Part shown: piece after piece, positions 47,501-56,942 of the stretch
Layout: every line of letters begins with the position of its first letter
Numbering within the stretch: position 1 is the first letter of the stretch
Source: Zea mays
Lineage: Eukaryota > Streptophyta > Magnoliopsida > Poales > Poaceae
Reading direction: 5' to 3'
Assembly: GCF_902167145.1 (NCBI RefSeq)
Contig: NC_050097.1
Coordinates: 38,672,095 to 38,736,094 of the forward strand
Length of the DNA: 64,000 bases
Translations under genes and position numbers: made by a program
The notes under the pieces: generated by a model
What the model was told of the DNA's origin: nothing
The model's input: only the letters and a program-made list of their open reading frames with translations
Database searches by the model: none

Positions 47501-50185
47501 GAGACGGTGCACCTCCGCCTTGACGGCCTCTGTCTTTTCGTCGGACATTTTGCGAAGCCTCTGCTTTTTGGGTCGCACCGAAGGGTCAATTCCCAAGCTG
47601 TGCTCAATTATGGATCGGCTGACTCCGACCAGATCGAGGGCGGACCAGGCGAAGACATCTTTATTCTTGGCCAGGCAGCAGAGAAGTTTCTCTTCTTCAA
47701 GTGAGGTGAGGTCTTCGCTGATAGTGACTGTCTGCTTGGGCGTGGCCTGATCGAGGGGGACAGTCTTGGTCCCGTCTTGGCTCTGCAATTGTGCCTTGTC
47801 GTGCTGCTTATCGGTTGGGCTCGCCGGCGCAGGGACCTCGCGCTGGGTCGTGAGACAGTGTACGTTCCTCTGACCAGGCACGAAGTCCCGCTCTATGTTG
47901 CGCGCCGTCTGCTGGTTGCCGTAGATTGTGATGGCGCCTAGCGGACCTGGTATCTTCATACATAGGTACAACCCGTGGATGGCAGCTTCGAACTTATTGA
48001 TGGAGCCCCGGCCCATAATGGCGTTGTATGGATATACCATGTCGACAATGTCGAAGGTTACTTGCTCACTTCGGGCATTGGGTGCTACACCGAAGGAGAG
48101 GGGCAACTCTATCTTGCCAACTGGAAAGGTGCCCTTGCCGCCGAAACCATACAAAGGGTTGTCCGAAGGCTTCAGCAAGCTGTGGCTTATACCCATGCGG
48201 TCGAAGGCGTGTAGGAAGATGATGTCCGCCTGACTGCCGTTGTCGACTAGGACTTTGTGTAAGTCCCAGCCTGCCACGCTGCAATTGATGACCATAGCGT
48301 CGATGTGGGGGGCGCTGCGCAGGTCGACGTCTCGTGCATCGAAGGTTAGCGGTAGGTGGGACCACTTCGTCTGCACGACTGGGCCAGTGACCGCGACATG
48401 GTTGATGCTGCGGTAGTGGTCCCGCTTCTGCCGCTTGGTGTCGAAGTCAGTGCTGGACCCCCCTGTTATCATGTGAATGACTCCGCGATATGGTTGATCG
48501 GCGAAGTCTTCCTGCTTTGGGGCATGGGGGATGTTTTGGTGTTGCTGGTGTGGTGGTGGGGGTGGGGGAGGTACGATTTGTACTTCCTGATGGTGTTGGT
48601 AAGCGTGGTGCGGTGGATGCTGAGCGGGAGCGTGGATATATGGTGGAGGGGGTGGCTGGTAATTATGCGCGACAATTCTGGGATTGTCGGCTGGCTGCGC
48701 CCGCGCCATTCTGTCTCTGGTGGCCTTCGTCTCGGGGCAGTCTTTGGTTTGGTGGGCGCAGTCTTCGCCGTGGAAAAGGCAGTAGAACCGGCGCGGCGGC
48801 TGCGCTCGCCCTCGGCCCCTGCCACGAGTTCCATTTCCGCAGCCCTGGGGGGGATATTCCTGGCGACGAGGGGGGTCAGCAGCAGGCTGCTGGTTGGCGA
48901 TGTTGTGCACTTGCTGTTGACTGCGGCCATCTCGACCGGAGTCTGGTTGCGGAGTCCTCGTCCACGTGCGGCTGGACTGCGGGGCATCTTTGGGCTTCCG
49001 CTGTGACTCAACCTTGCGCTGGTGGAGCTCTTCGGATTTGGCATATTTTTCAAAGAGCTGATATAGCTCCTGGAGGTTCTTGGGTGGATCTCTGATACAG
49101 TGGCTGTAGAGGACGCCGGCCCGAAGGCCACTGATGGCGTAGTGGATAGCGATCTGATCATCGACGGAGGGCAGTTGTGATTTGAGTGTTAAGAATTTGC
49201 GGTAATACTCCCGCAGAGTCTCCTTTTCCAGCTGTTTGCAAAGCGAGAGCTCGGCCAAAGCATCGGTGTCTGGACGGTACCCTTGGAAGTTGAGAAGGAA
49301 CTTGTCCCTGAGACTTCTCCACGAATCAATGGACAGCGGAGGCAATCTGGTGAACCAGGTGAGTGCTGGGCCCTCTAGAGCGATGATGAAAGACTTCGCC
49401 ATTGTGGCGTCGTCCCCTCCGGCGGATGCAACGGCGACTTGATAACTCATTATGTACTGCGCCGGGTCGGTGCTGTCGTTGTACTTGGGATATGCCCCTG
49501 CTCGGAAGTTAGCTGGCCAAGGCGTCACTTGCAGGTGTGGCGCCAGGGGACTTCGCTCGTCGAGGTAGTTGACCCCTTGGAATGGCGCGCTGTGCTGGAA
49601 GGCGTAGTCATGCTGGGGGAAACGCGGGTTCTCCGGCTGCGCCCGGTGTTGCGGGGGTGGGCCATGCTGCAGGCCGAGGTGGCCTTCGCGCGTGTCTTCC
49701 GGTTGTGCGCGCTGCTGGAGGGGTGGCTCTTGCTGTGGACCGAGGTGGCCTTCGCGCTGCATCAGCGCGATCTCGCGCTCGAGGTCTTGGGCCTTCTGCT
49801 CCTCGTCGCGTATCATTTGCCGCACCTTGGCTAGTGCGGACACACGCTGGCGCTTGGCCTCCAGTATCTCTTTCTGCCTCTGGAGATTGCGGTTCTTGAG
49901 GCGCAGGGCGCGCAGCTGTAGCTGTTCTTCTGTTGAGACGCCGAGGACCTCGCCGTCCTCGGTGAGATCCGCGCCCTCCAGTGGGGCGAAGCCTGGGGGC
50001 AGCTGCGATTGTCCTTCGGGCCCGCAGGTGCAGAAGGTGTCGTCTTCGCAGGTGCGGGGAATATTGTCTTCGGTGGGCTCTTGGTGGATGGATTGGGTGA
50101 GGGCGAGGGCCTTGCCCTTCCTTGCGGCAAGCAGTGCTGCCTTCGCAGCCTCGTCAGCCTTCGAGTTAGCTCTCTTGGGTGCCAT
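44522..50185 (-). CDS. Gag-pol polyprotein of element A (1887 residues, intact)
   Basis: The start at 50185 (MAPKRANSK) is the first Met past the primer site; the open frame also runs back into the LTR. Domains in order: a coiled coil (about 85-145), retrotransposon Gag (about 235-360), a knuckle-like C469-x2-H-x5-H-x4-C483, an aspartic protease with D648-N-G, reverse transcriptase (about 880-1090, YVDD 1025-1028), an RNase H region (about 1150-1250), and a second RNase H (about 1305-1435: D1312, E1355, D1379, D1429). Integrase follows with H1544, H1551, C1582, C1585 and D1614, D1674, E1710 (DD35E). The protease DNG replaces the usual DS/TG and is a known variant position worth checking. There are no stops or frameshifts. 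It makes the capsid and enzymes for reverse transcription and integration. It runs convergently with the antisense gene. Confidence 0.95.
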   Translation of the reverse strand: MAPKRANSKADEAAKAALLAARKGKALALTQSIHQEPTEDNIPRTCEDDTFCTCGPEGQSQLPPGFAPLEGADLTEDGEVLGVSTEEQLQLRALRLKNRNLQRQKEILEAKRQRVSALAKVRQMIRDEEQKAQDLEREIALMQREGHLGPQQEPPLQQRAQPEDTREGHLGLQHGPPPQHRAQPENPRFPQHDYAFQHSAPFQGVNYLDERSPLAPHLQVTPWPANFRAGAYPKYNDSTDPAQYIMSYQVAVASAGGDDATMAKSFIIALEGPALTWFTRLPPLSIDSWRSLRDKFLLNFQGYRPDTDALAELSLCKQLEKETLREYYRKFLTLKSQLPSVDDQIAIHYAISGLRAGVLYSHCIRDPPKNLQELYQLFEKYAKSEELHQRKVESQRKPKDAPQSSRTWTRTPQPDSGRDGRSQQQVHNIANQQPAADPPRRQEYPPQGCGNGTRGRGRGRAQPPRRFYCLFHGEDCAHQTKDCPETKATRDRMARAQPADNPRIVAHNYQPPPPPYIHAPAQHPPHHAYQHHQEVQIVPPPPPPPHQQHQNIPHAPKQEDFADQPYRGVIHMITGGSSTDFDTKRQKRDHYRSINHVAVTGPVVQTKWSHLPLTFDARDVDLRSAPHIDAMVINCSVAGWDLHKVLVDNGSQADIIFLHAFDRMGISHSLLKPSDNPLYGFGGKGTFPVGKIELPLSFGVAPNARSEQVTFDIVDMVYPYNAIMGRGSINKFEAAIHGLYLCMKIPGPLGAITIYGNQQTARNIERDFVPGQRNVHCLTTQREVPAPASPTDKQHDKAQLQSQDGTKTVPLDQATPKQTVTISEDLTSLEEEKLLCCLAKNKDVFAWSALDLVGVSRSIIEHSLGIDPSVRPKKQRLRKMSDEKTEAVKAEVHRLLEAKFIEPVAYPTWLSNVVMVQKKSGKWRMCIDFTSLNKACPKDNFPLPQIDKIVDSAAGCEVMSLLDCFSGYHQIYMKEEDKASTSFITPFGTYCFVRMPEGLKNAGSTFSRLTKTVLEGQVGRNIFTYVDDIVVASKNKEDHLADLAETFANMRDARLRLNPEKCVFGVRQGKILGYLVSHRGIEANPTKIQAIVGMSPPQSARDVQRLTGRLAALNRFISRSAERSLPFLKTLRGAKDFAWGPEQAAAFASLKQYLSELAILTSPDSSLPLLLYVAASPHAVSAALVQEQTVEGAVRQCPVYYVSEVLTPSKCNMTELEKIAYAVVMSSRKLRHYFEAFKVRVTSDRGLGELFRNPEASVRIAKWAAELSGYHISFEPRTAIKSQVLADFVVDWTGPVTQPDPSTEKVWTIHCDGAWCHAGAGVAAVVTSPAGVKHRYAARLSFALESDKCTNNIAEYEAVILGLRKLRALGVTTCIIKTDSKIVASQVEKDYAAKDPALMQYLAAIRSLERQFKGFTLQHVDRAKNEEADALAKAAARGEPLPSDVFYHTIGTPAVRSPEGLQITNDSEGHRIVNLIMTEDWRAPITLFLQGYYHPTDGSEAKRLRHRSRDFALIEGQLYKKGVSQPMLKCVTETEGMQILREVHSGACGSHAGPRALAAKVIRQGFYWPAMICAANRITRSCEACQKFSPRSGNPSQYTKLIAHTWPLQRWGLDIVGPLPTAQGNLKFAFVAVEYFTKWIEARAVSTITSKTAQKFFWQNIVCRFGVPSELTVDNGKQFDSQDFKDFCFSIGTKLAFASVYHPQSNGVVERANGKIFTAVKKMLLDEKKGRWTDLLPEAVWALNTTECRATGFTPFRLLYGSEAMTPQEIKHGSPRTVPSAVPDVDEPTSKDLIDGDRVFALQALNKYQAQTKAWRDHAVIPREFSEGDLVLVRTARTESKGKLEPKWEGPFIVKTKASPSAYRLTTPNGEDLEHSWNIDNLRKFFV

Positions 50186-50211
50186 CGCGGGTGGTTTGGT
50201 CGTAGCACGAA

Positions 50212-50223
50212 CGGTGGGCGCCA
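50212..50223 (-). promoter_or_regulatory. Primer-binding site of element A
   Basis: TGGCGCCCACCG on the minus strand, two bases after the LTR. Element B has TGGCGCCCACC in the same place. The TGG start fits a tRNA CCA end; the tRNA was not identified. It is not the iMet type used by the other elements here. Confidence 0.75.
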
Positions 50224-50225
50224 AA

Positions 50226-50776
50226 TGTTGGAACTTGCTCTCAGCAGCAAGGAGGCCAACAAGAGTGAACAGTGGTGATAACAGGGTTACGTGCTCGGGG
50301 GTGTTGGAACTTGCTCTCAGCAGCAAGGAGGCCAACAAGAGTGAACAGTGGTGACAACAGGGTTACGTGCTCGGGGGCAATAGCTCTGTTAATCTAGCCT
50401 CTCACGGGCACTGTGCGGGGGTATTTATAGGTATCTGAGTGCCTAACGCCTCGTGTTAAGGACGCATGTGCCCTCAGACACCTAGTTTATCCCTAGAATA
50501 TTCCCATAAAGCAGGGTTACAAGCTGTAATTACAAGTATGCCTTTACAAGTTAGGCCCGTAACACAGAGGCGGCCACGCAGGGCCCGTTACAATGGGCCA
50601 GATCACTCGTGGGCCTTAGGACTGAACGAGGCAGCGCCGCGGGAAGACGTCGCCGCAGGCCTTCGTCAAAGTGCCGAATGGAGTGAAGGGTGTCCCTGCC
50701 TGCTTTGTCTCTGTCAGACCAGCGACTGCGGCGGAGGCCTCGAGCGAAGGGTGGTGTCTTTGCCTTCGCCCCAATA
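50226..50776 (-). repeat. 5' LTR of element A
   Basis: 551 bp, with minus-strand TATAAATA at 50429-50422, the likely genomic RNA promoter. The 76-bp duplication lies at the inner (U5) end, next to the primer-binding site. Confidence 0.93.
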
Positions 50777-52559
50777 GTCCTTTCAAATAAATGTTTTATT
50801 ATATGTTCCATAATACTTCATAAATTAATAATGTAGTTCATAACGCATTAATCTTAGATATATAACATACATCTTCTCTAAAAAAAAGTTAAAAAGGTTT
50901 AATATCGTTATAACATGTTTTATCGTCTTATAAACCATTAATCTTAGACGTATCACATATGACGTTAATTTGGTGAACCTAATATTTGTATATTTTAATT
51001 AAGATATTTTAAGCTCATATCTTGGTTTATAAAGCATAGATCACACATTTTTTTGAAAAGAATACCCTCTTATTATAACCATTACTTGCGACGTTTTAGA
51101 AAAACGAATGCTCTTTTCGTTAGGCTTTCTTTTAGCTTTATGTATGGTGAATGTTTTATGTTATTGAGTGGTGTTTGTTTCTTCTTGTTTGTTTGTGTGA
51201 TATTCAGTGGTTGATCTAGTAGTTAAGAATCAAGATCTATTCCTATCCGTGGAAGGACCCCAAGTTTTCAATAAGCAAGGCAAGTGGACTTCTCCCTCTG
51301 CATACTCTGTTTGATCCCAAACAATACATTTAATAAAGTTTATTCTTTTGGATATATATGCATAATTTGACGGGTTGCCTATTTAGATAACCTTTCCAAC
51401 CTTATTCCTTGATCAAACCTGGGAATTATACTTTACCTTCGTAGCTATGCTATTGCTACAACTTAACTTTATGCAGTCACTCCCGCTTATGATATTAATG
51501 TTCCAAAATGGTAAGTTTACATTATTGTTGTTAACCCGATGGTTAAACAAGATTATTGCATATTAATTGGAACATGGAGTGACCACTTGGGAAAACAGTG
51601 CAACCACGAGTGCTATCATGGCTCTGGCTTTGGTAATTAGCTTTATATGCTTAGTGCCTGGCAACCTTACCTGAAATATGGGCAAGAGGGGGAGCGGTAG
51701 GTGTTGGCAGCCCACGTTAACATGGGGATGTATTCTTGGCTAAGGTACCTCACCCAGGGGGCCACCACCATCGTCTTTAGAAACCTTAGCGGGTTGCTTC
51801 ATATTAAGTGTATTTTGTGAAAGCCTCATAGTGGATCCCTAGCCACTCACCTCGGAAGTGTTTACGGGTTTTGGCCGACCCAGGCTAGAGGGATACACGG
51901 CTTGTGGGTAAAGTTGTACCACCTCTGCAGAGTGTAAAACTGATATATCAGCCGTGCTCACGGTTATGAGCAGCCTGGACTCCTCACATGATAATTGAAC
52001 TTGAAGATGAAAATAAATCGAGATCCGATGATCTGCCAATGGTTTGCTTAAGTGGTTTCACTTAAGTGTTTTTTTGATATACTCTCATACTTTTGTTTAC
52101 TGGGAATACTTGGGATTCACACTTATTAGTAAGACAGGTGTTGTTAATAAAATGTTGACCAACTAAAATGCTTACTGCTCAACCTTAGCCTCACCTTGTT
52201 ATACCTGCATTAATTTTCCCCCACTTGCTGAGCCCCGACCATAAGTGAGCTCACCCTTGCTTAATTTTGATCAGAAGTTTGCAGATGAAGTTATGATGCT
52301 GAACTCCATGGATGCTAGTCTAGTGATACCCCCGGTCATCTTCCTGTGGATGGATGTCCATGTTTCGCTGTACTTTGATGAATAAAGGTTAAGATATTAT
52401 GTTTGTTCGAAGTGTAATATGTTAATATAATCTTTATTTACGCTTTTATGCATTGTTCTTTTGATATATTACACTTGTGACGTCAAAATATGTGTGGAAA
52501 TAGATCCTGGCACACATATGTTATGCACCCGGCTCTGCCCCTCGGAGACGGGTGTGACA
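50777..52559 (+). repeat. Right part of the split gypsy LTR
   Basis: It starts with the second GTCCT copy (50777-50781) and ends GACGGGTGTGACA. A block at about 51890-51990 contains CCACCTCTGCAGAGTGTAAA, also present in both LTRs of the 8.4-kb element in the reverse orientation (about 14250-14320 and 19050-19120). Confidence 0.82.
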
Positions 52560-52563
52560 GAAG

Positions 52564-52575
52564 TGGTATCAAAGC
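52564..52575 (+). promoter_or_regulatory. Primer-binding site of the split gypsy element
   Basis: TGGTATCAAAGC four bases after the LTR differs by one base from the initiator-tRNA-Met site TGGTATCAGAGC. Confidence 0.8.
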
Positions 52576-52596
52576 AATGTGACCGTAGGTCGCTAG

Positions 52597-52765
52597 TGTT
52601 AGAAATATGCCCTAGAGATAATCATAGAGATGAGCATATTTCTTTGTATCCATGATATATATATTGCTTAATTGAATATCCATGGAAGGCACCTTGTATT
52701 GATTAGCAATTATGTGAATTGTTTGTGAGATTCTTTACTTATATGGTTATTCTAAATGATGTCCC
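52597..52765 (+). repeat. Left part of the split copia LTR
   Basis: 169 bp ending in the target duplication GTCCC (52761-52765) created by element B. Confidence 0.85.
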
Positions 52766-53408
52766 TGTTGGGGACTTGTTCTCAAGTGCTAAGAGTTAAG
52801 AACAAGGCAACATAGAAAATGTTAATCGTTAACGCCCTTCGTCCTCCGAAGCATTATTTCCCTTAGGATATAATGACTTGCGGACGAAGGTTATGAAGGA
52901 CATACCTTCATAAATTCATTAAACAATGACGAAGGATAAAATATAAAGAATGTAAAAGAACACATGAACAATTATTTATTGTTATTGAACGTAAACAAAA
53001 ATATTATTGAACTATAAGTGTACCTTCAATCGGAAGGAAATGATAGTACAAGCGTGACGCACAAAGCGAATGCCAAGTCAGCGTGAACAGTACGGGGGTA
53101 CTGTTCACCTATTTATAGACATGGGACACAGCCCTTACAAAATTACATTCATGCCCTTTACATTTGATAATAACTCTATAGTAGACTATCGAGGTCTGAA
53201 TAGCCTTTTCATCTTTAAGTCGGTTCCACTCTTTGCTGTTACGCCGAAGCTTTCCTGTTCAACACCTTCGGCTCTGTATCAAGCTTCGTATTATTCCAGT
53301 CTACTGCAATGCCGACTTTAGTCCGAGGGTACCTGTTCACACATTGTACTACAGAAATACTGTCAAATCCTGTTTTTGAGGACCTTCGGATGCCGAAGGT
53401 CCCCAACA
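52766..53408 (-). repeat. 3' LTR of element B
   Basis: 643 bp; differs from the 5' LTR at one noticed base (CCGAAGCTTT here, CCGAAACTTT there). The right end holds the palindrome ACCTTCGGATGCCGAAGGT. Confidence 0.93.
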
Positions 53409-53564
53409 GTAGCCCCTCGCAATATTAATTTATTTAAAATAATACATTTAGATTGCGATATGGACGAAGGCCTTACGCCGAAGGTCCGAAAAAACACCTT
53501 CCCTTTGCTAGAATAGCAACATTCAATGACAAGTGGGGTCTTTCAACTTTCAACGCACGGAGCG

Positions 53565-53572
53565 TATAAATA
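53565..53572 (+). promoter_or_regulatory. TATA box of the antisense gene in element B
   Basis: TATAAATA on the plus strand, 157 bp past the 3' LTR edge and 143 bp before the ATG at 53715. The position matches the TATA box in element A. Confidence 0.65.
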
Positions 53573-53714
53573 CGGCCATACCGCAAACTCATTTTGCACG
53601 CTTTCTGGCCAACCACTCCCGCTCACTCAATTTTTAGCTCCTGTGCACTGTGATTTGCTAAGCTTTTAGCTTTGAAGCTTCGGCTTTAAAAACAGTTTTT
53701 TAGTGTCTCCGAAG

Positions 53715-56700
53715 ATGTCTGAAGCTGCTAAGAAGGCTGCTGCTGAGATGAAGCTGAGTCTTGATGAGGAGAAGAACTTAGGATTTCTTATAGCGATGTC
53801 GAAGACCAACACAGAAAAAATCACCAATGAGATTCTGGAAGGGCTGTCTGAAGATACTGGTGACAGTGAAAGTTATGATGTGGACAGTGGTGGCGAAGAC
53901 TCCGAAGATCGCCCCTGGCGACCAAGCCATTCAGTTTATGGTAAATCAACTATCAAAGAGAATCATCTTGTTAACATGAGAGGAAGGTATTTCCGGGATT
54001 TGTCCGTTGTGAGGGCCGACGAAGGGGAGAAGACTTGCCCACACCCTGAAGAGAATGAAGTCGTAGTGTTCCGAAGCTTTCTGAGGGCTGGGCTGCGATT
54101 GCCCTTGAGCAGCTTCGTCGTGGAGGTGCTGAAGATTTTTGAAGTTTATCTTCACCAACTTACCCCCGAGGCAATCATAAGGCTGAACATCTTCGTGTGG
54201 GCCGTGCGAAGCCAAGGTCTGAAGCCTGATGCAAAAAGTTTTTGCAATATGCACGAATTATCATACGAGACAATACCTTGGGGTAAAGAACAGTATCACA
54301 ATAACTTTGGCTGCTACAGTTTTGTTTCTCGATCTGGGTCAAGCTGCCCTGTGCCAACTTTTCGGAAGAGGTGGCCTAGCGGCTGGATGACAGAATGGTT
54401 CTATGTAAAAAATGATCTGAAAGCACGGGAAGATATCAAAGGTATAATCATGCGTCCTATTTGGCAAAGCTTCGGCCTTCGGAGGCCGAAGGTTGAAATG
54501 AATGAAGCCGCCGAAGAGTGCCAAAGAGCCTTCGGCGTTGTCTGCTCTTTTATAGGAACAAGGGACTTAGTACAAGAGCATATTGCCTTCAGGGTGTGGC
54601 CGCTTGCGGAGAAATGGGAAATGCCACAAGAAACCATTAAAGAGGCCGACGAAGGTGGACTTATCAGGTTTAAGTACACTTTTAAATTTGGAGATAAATT
54701 TATTGAGCCAGATGATGAGTGGTTGAAAAGCATTGACAATTTAAGTGATGAGCTGCTTGGGACCTACTCGAAGGCCGAAGATAATGCAATGTCAGCAGCC
54801 TTCGGAGGCCGAAAGAAGAAGAGACTGAATCGGGTATTTGATGCCATCGGGTTTGTCTACCCTGACTATTGCTATCCCATTCGAAGGCAGAAGAGAAAAA
54901 ACACAACCTCTGCAAAAGAAGAAGCTGCAGCTGCTCCTAGCGAGCCAGAACCGAAAAGGAAAAAGATAAAGGTTCTTACGCATCGGCCGCGTTATATTGA
55001 ACCAGCTTCGGTGCCCGAGTTTACCGGAAAAACTTCTTCGGCCACCGAAGCTGAAAAAACAACCGAGCCAGCCTTGTTGCCAAAGATCGCAGAAACGGTC
55101 GAAGTGCCACCAAAAATAGAATCGGAACAATCAAACATTTTGTTGTCAGAAACAGAAGAGAAAGCCGAAGCGCCGTCCACAGAAAAAATTGAAGAAGTAA
55201 AAGAAGCAGCTGAGGGCTCCAAAACATCCGGAGTTTTGAGTCCTGCAGCAAACATTGAGACAGTAAAGAACCAAAAAATGCCAGCCATGACTCCGAAAAG
55301 AAAGAGGATGGCCAATGTGCTAGATGTACTGGAAACAATCAAATCTTCAAGCACACCTCCGAAGAAGGCTGCTGTTGCTTCTGAAACAACAGCTGAAATT
55401 TCTGGTTCTGTAGCTCCAGAGCAAGAAATTGAAGCCGAAGCTGGGCCCTCAGAGCCCGCAAAGGCAAAAGCCTTGGAAAGTGAGGCAGAAAAAGTAACAA
55501 AGCCAACCCTTGTTGAAGAAACTGGTGTTGTTACCCCCGAAGCATCCCCCAAAATTCGTGATTATATTTTTCGTCATGCTTCGGGGAAAAAATTATCAGA
55601 AAAAGAAGAACAAGAGGCCCAGCAGTATGCCCAAAAGTTGAAATATCCGAAGGGGGCATTGATATTTAATGGCAGTGGAGAAGAAGATTTCTTGTATTGT
55701 CTCCCCGACAGCAAGGAAATTTCTGTCTGTCGAGAGATGAACAGAAGCTTCGGGTTCCCAACTTTAGAAGACGGACTTTCGGTGCTGTCAAAGAACGACC
55801 TGGCTGACAGTCTAGCTTACAACAGTTTAAAGGTGCGACAAATGGAATTCTTGTATTTTTTGTCGAGTTCAAAATTTTTCGTTTGTTAAAAACTATTGAC
55901 ACAGACCTGTTCCTGTTTGCAGGGCCTGATACTCAGCAATGCCCTCAGGGCACAGAAAAATGCTGAAGATGAAGGTTGTACTATAGCCCTGAGCAACCTT
56001 CGTTCCGAAGTAATTGAACTGAGGAACGAAGGTCTCGAAAAAGACAAAATATTATACTCATTGATAGATAAAATAAAAGAGGACGAAGCTGCTTTTAAAA
56101 GTCAAGCTGAAGCTCAGAAACGCGAAATTGAAGACCTTCGGAAACAACTGGCCAGAGCCAAAGAAGAACGTATACTTGAAGAAACAAAACGTGAACTCAG
56201 CGATCAATGGGCAGATCACCTAGAAGTGACTGTTGAAGAGCTTCGTTCATCCAAAAAGAGATGCTACAATAAATCTATAGATTGTGTTAAAAAATTAAAG
56301 GCTAGCTTCGCCAAGGTCGGCGCATTCTCAAGTGAGGAAAACTTTTCGAGAGGCAATCCCGAAGGTGTCATTGAATGGATTGACCACGAAGCTGAAGCCT
56401 TCGAAGAAATTTTAAATAGCCGAGGAGATATATGTGCCTTCTCTGGCGCTAGAGGGATTGCCACTATTTTAGAGAAGAAGGGCTGTGAACATGTAAAAAT
56501 TTTAGCACAGTCCGAAGCTGCTTTGTCCTTTGAAGATACAAAAGATCCTTCGGCCGAAGCTAGCATAATTGGTGGAAAGTTTTTTACCGATATCTGGGAT
56601 AATGGTGGCCGAGAAATGGCCGGAGAAATTATTCGAAGAAGCGAAAAGGGCATTCACGATGCTAGAGAAGTAGCTGAGGCTGCTGCCAAGAGCGCAGAAG

Positions 56701-56942
56701 CCGAAGGTCAATTAGGTACTAAATAATAGTTTTTATCGTGTTGTAATCTTTAGGCTTTTAAGATCTGTTTGCGATTTGTAATAGCAATGTAGCCGTATCC
56801 TGCTTCAGATCCGACTAAAGCGCCTTCGGACCCTCAGCCGAAGGGAGACGACGAAATTAAAAAGATGGCCGAAGATATTATGGACGAAGTCGTCAATCGG
56901 CTGCTGAATGAGGCTGCAGAAGTCGTTTTGAGAGAGGAGTAA
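53715..56942 (+). CDS. Antisense gene of element B: 'putative gypsy-type transposon' domain protein
   Basis: My three-exon model is 53715-55832, 55923-56715 and 56809-56942, about 1014 residues, all phases consistent; the second donor could instead be at 56706. The N-terminal domain (about 110-400) aligns in order with element A: VVVFRSFLRAGLRLP, YLHQLTPEA, FVWAV, EWFYV, GTRDLVQEHIAFRVWPLAEKW and KKRLNRVFDA. A basic PKRKK (near 418) may be a nuclear signal. A long Glu/Ala/Lys/Pro-rich linker follows, then a coiled coil in exon 2 and GGREMAGEIIRRSEKG, matching GREVVRERAK of element A. The frame is open throughout although the element has no pol. The function is unknown. Confidence 0.82.

Larger units (their letters stand above)
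38784..50776 (-). mobile_element. Element A: complete Ty3/gypsy (Tat-type) retrotransposon with antisense gene
   Basis: 11,993 bp with target duplication GTCCT (38779-38783 and 50777-50781). On the minus strand the order is 5' LTR 50226-50776, primer-binding site, gag-pol 50185-44522, a spacer with an approximately 80-bp tandem array, then a gene on the opposite strand (39704-43429), then 3' LTR 38784-39334. Two RNase H regions and an extra ORF between pol and the 3' LTR are features reported for the Tat lineage. The LTRs differ at about 7 of 551 positions (1.3%). Gag-pol is uninterrupted, so the element may be autonomous. Confidence 0.93.
35673..52596 (+). mobile_element. Remnant of a plus-strand gypsy-type element: 5' LTR, primer site and interior start
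   Basis: The LTR starts TGTAACGCCC at 35673 and ends GGGTGTGACA at 52559, followed by a primer-binding site and 21 bp of interior before a copia element interrupts at 52597. Element A (38784-50776) sits inside the LTR; without it and its duplicated GTCCT the LTR is about 4.9 kb. It shares a block with the LTRs of the 8.4-kb element in the opposite orientation. The rest of the element lies beyond the window. Del/Tekay-like assignment is inference. Confidence 0.8.

Noticed and set aside
50186..50338. 51-residue N-terminal extension of gag-pol into the LTR
   Set aside because: Would start inside U5 and read through the primer-binding site; the ATG at 50185 fits the usual Gag start just after the primer site.
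53946..55552. Several minus-strand frames opposite the antisense gene of element B
   Set aside because: They mirror the Glu/Ala/Lys codons of the plus-strand gene and have no domains; the plus-strand frame has conserved motifs and splice sites.
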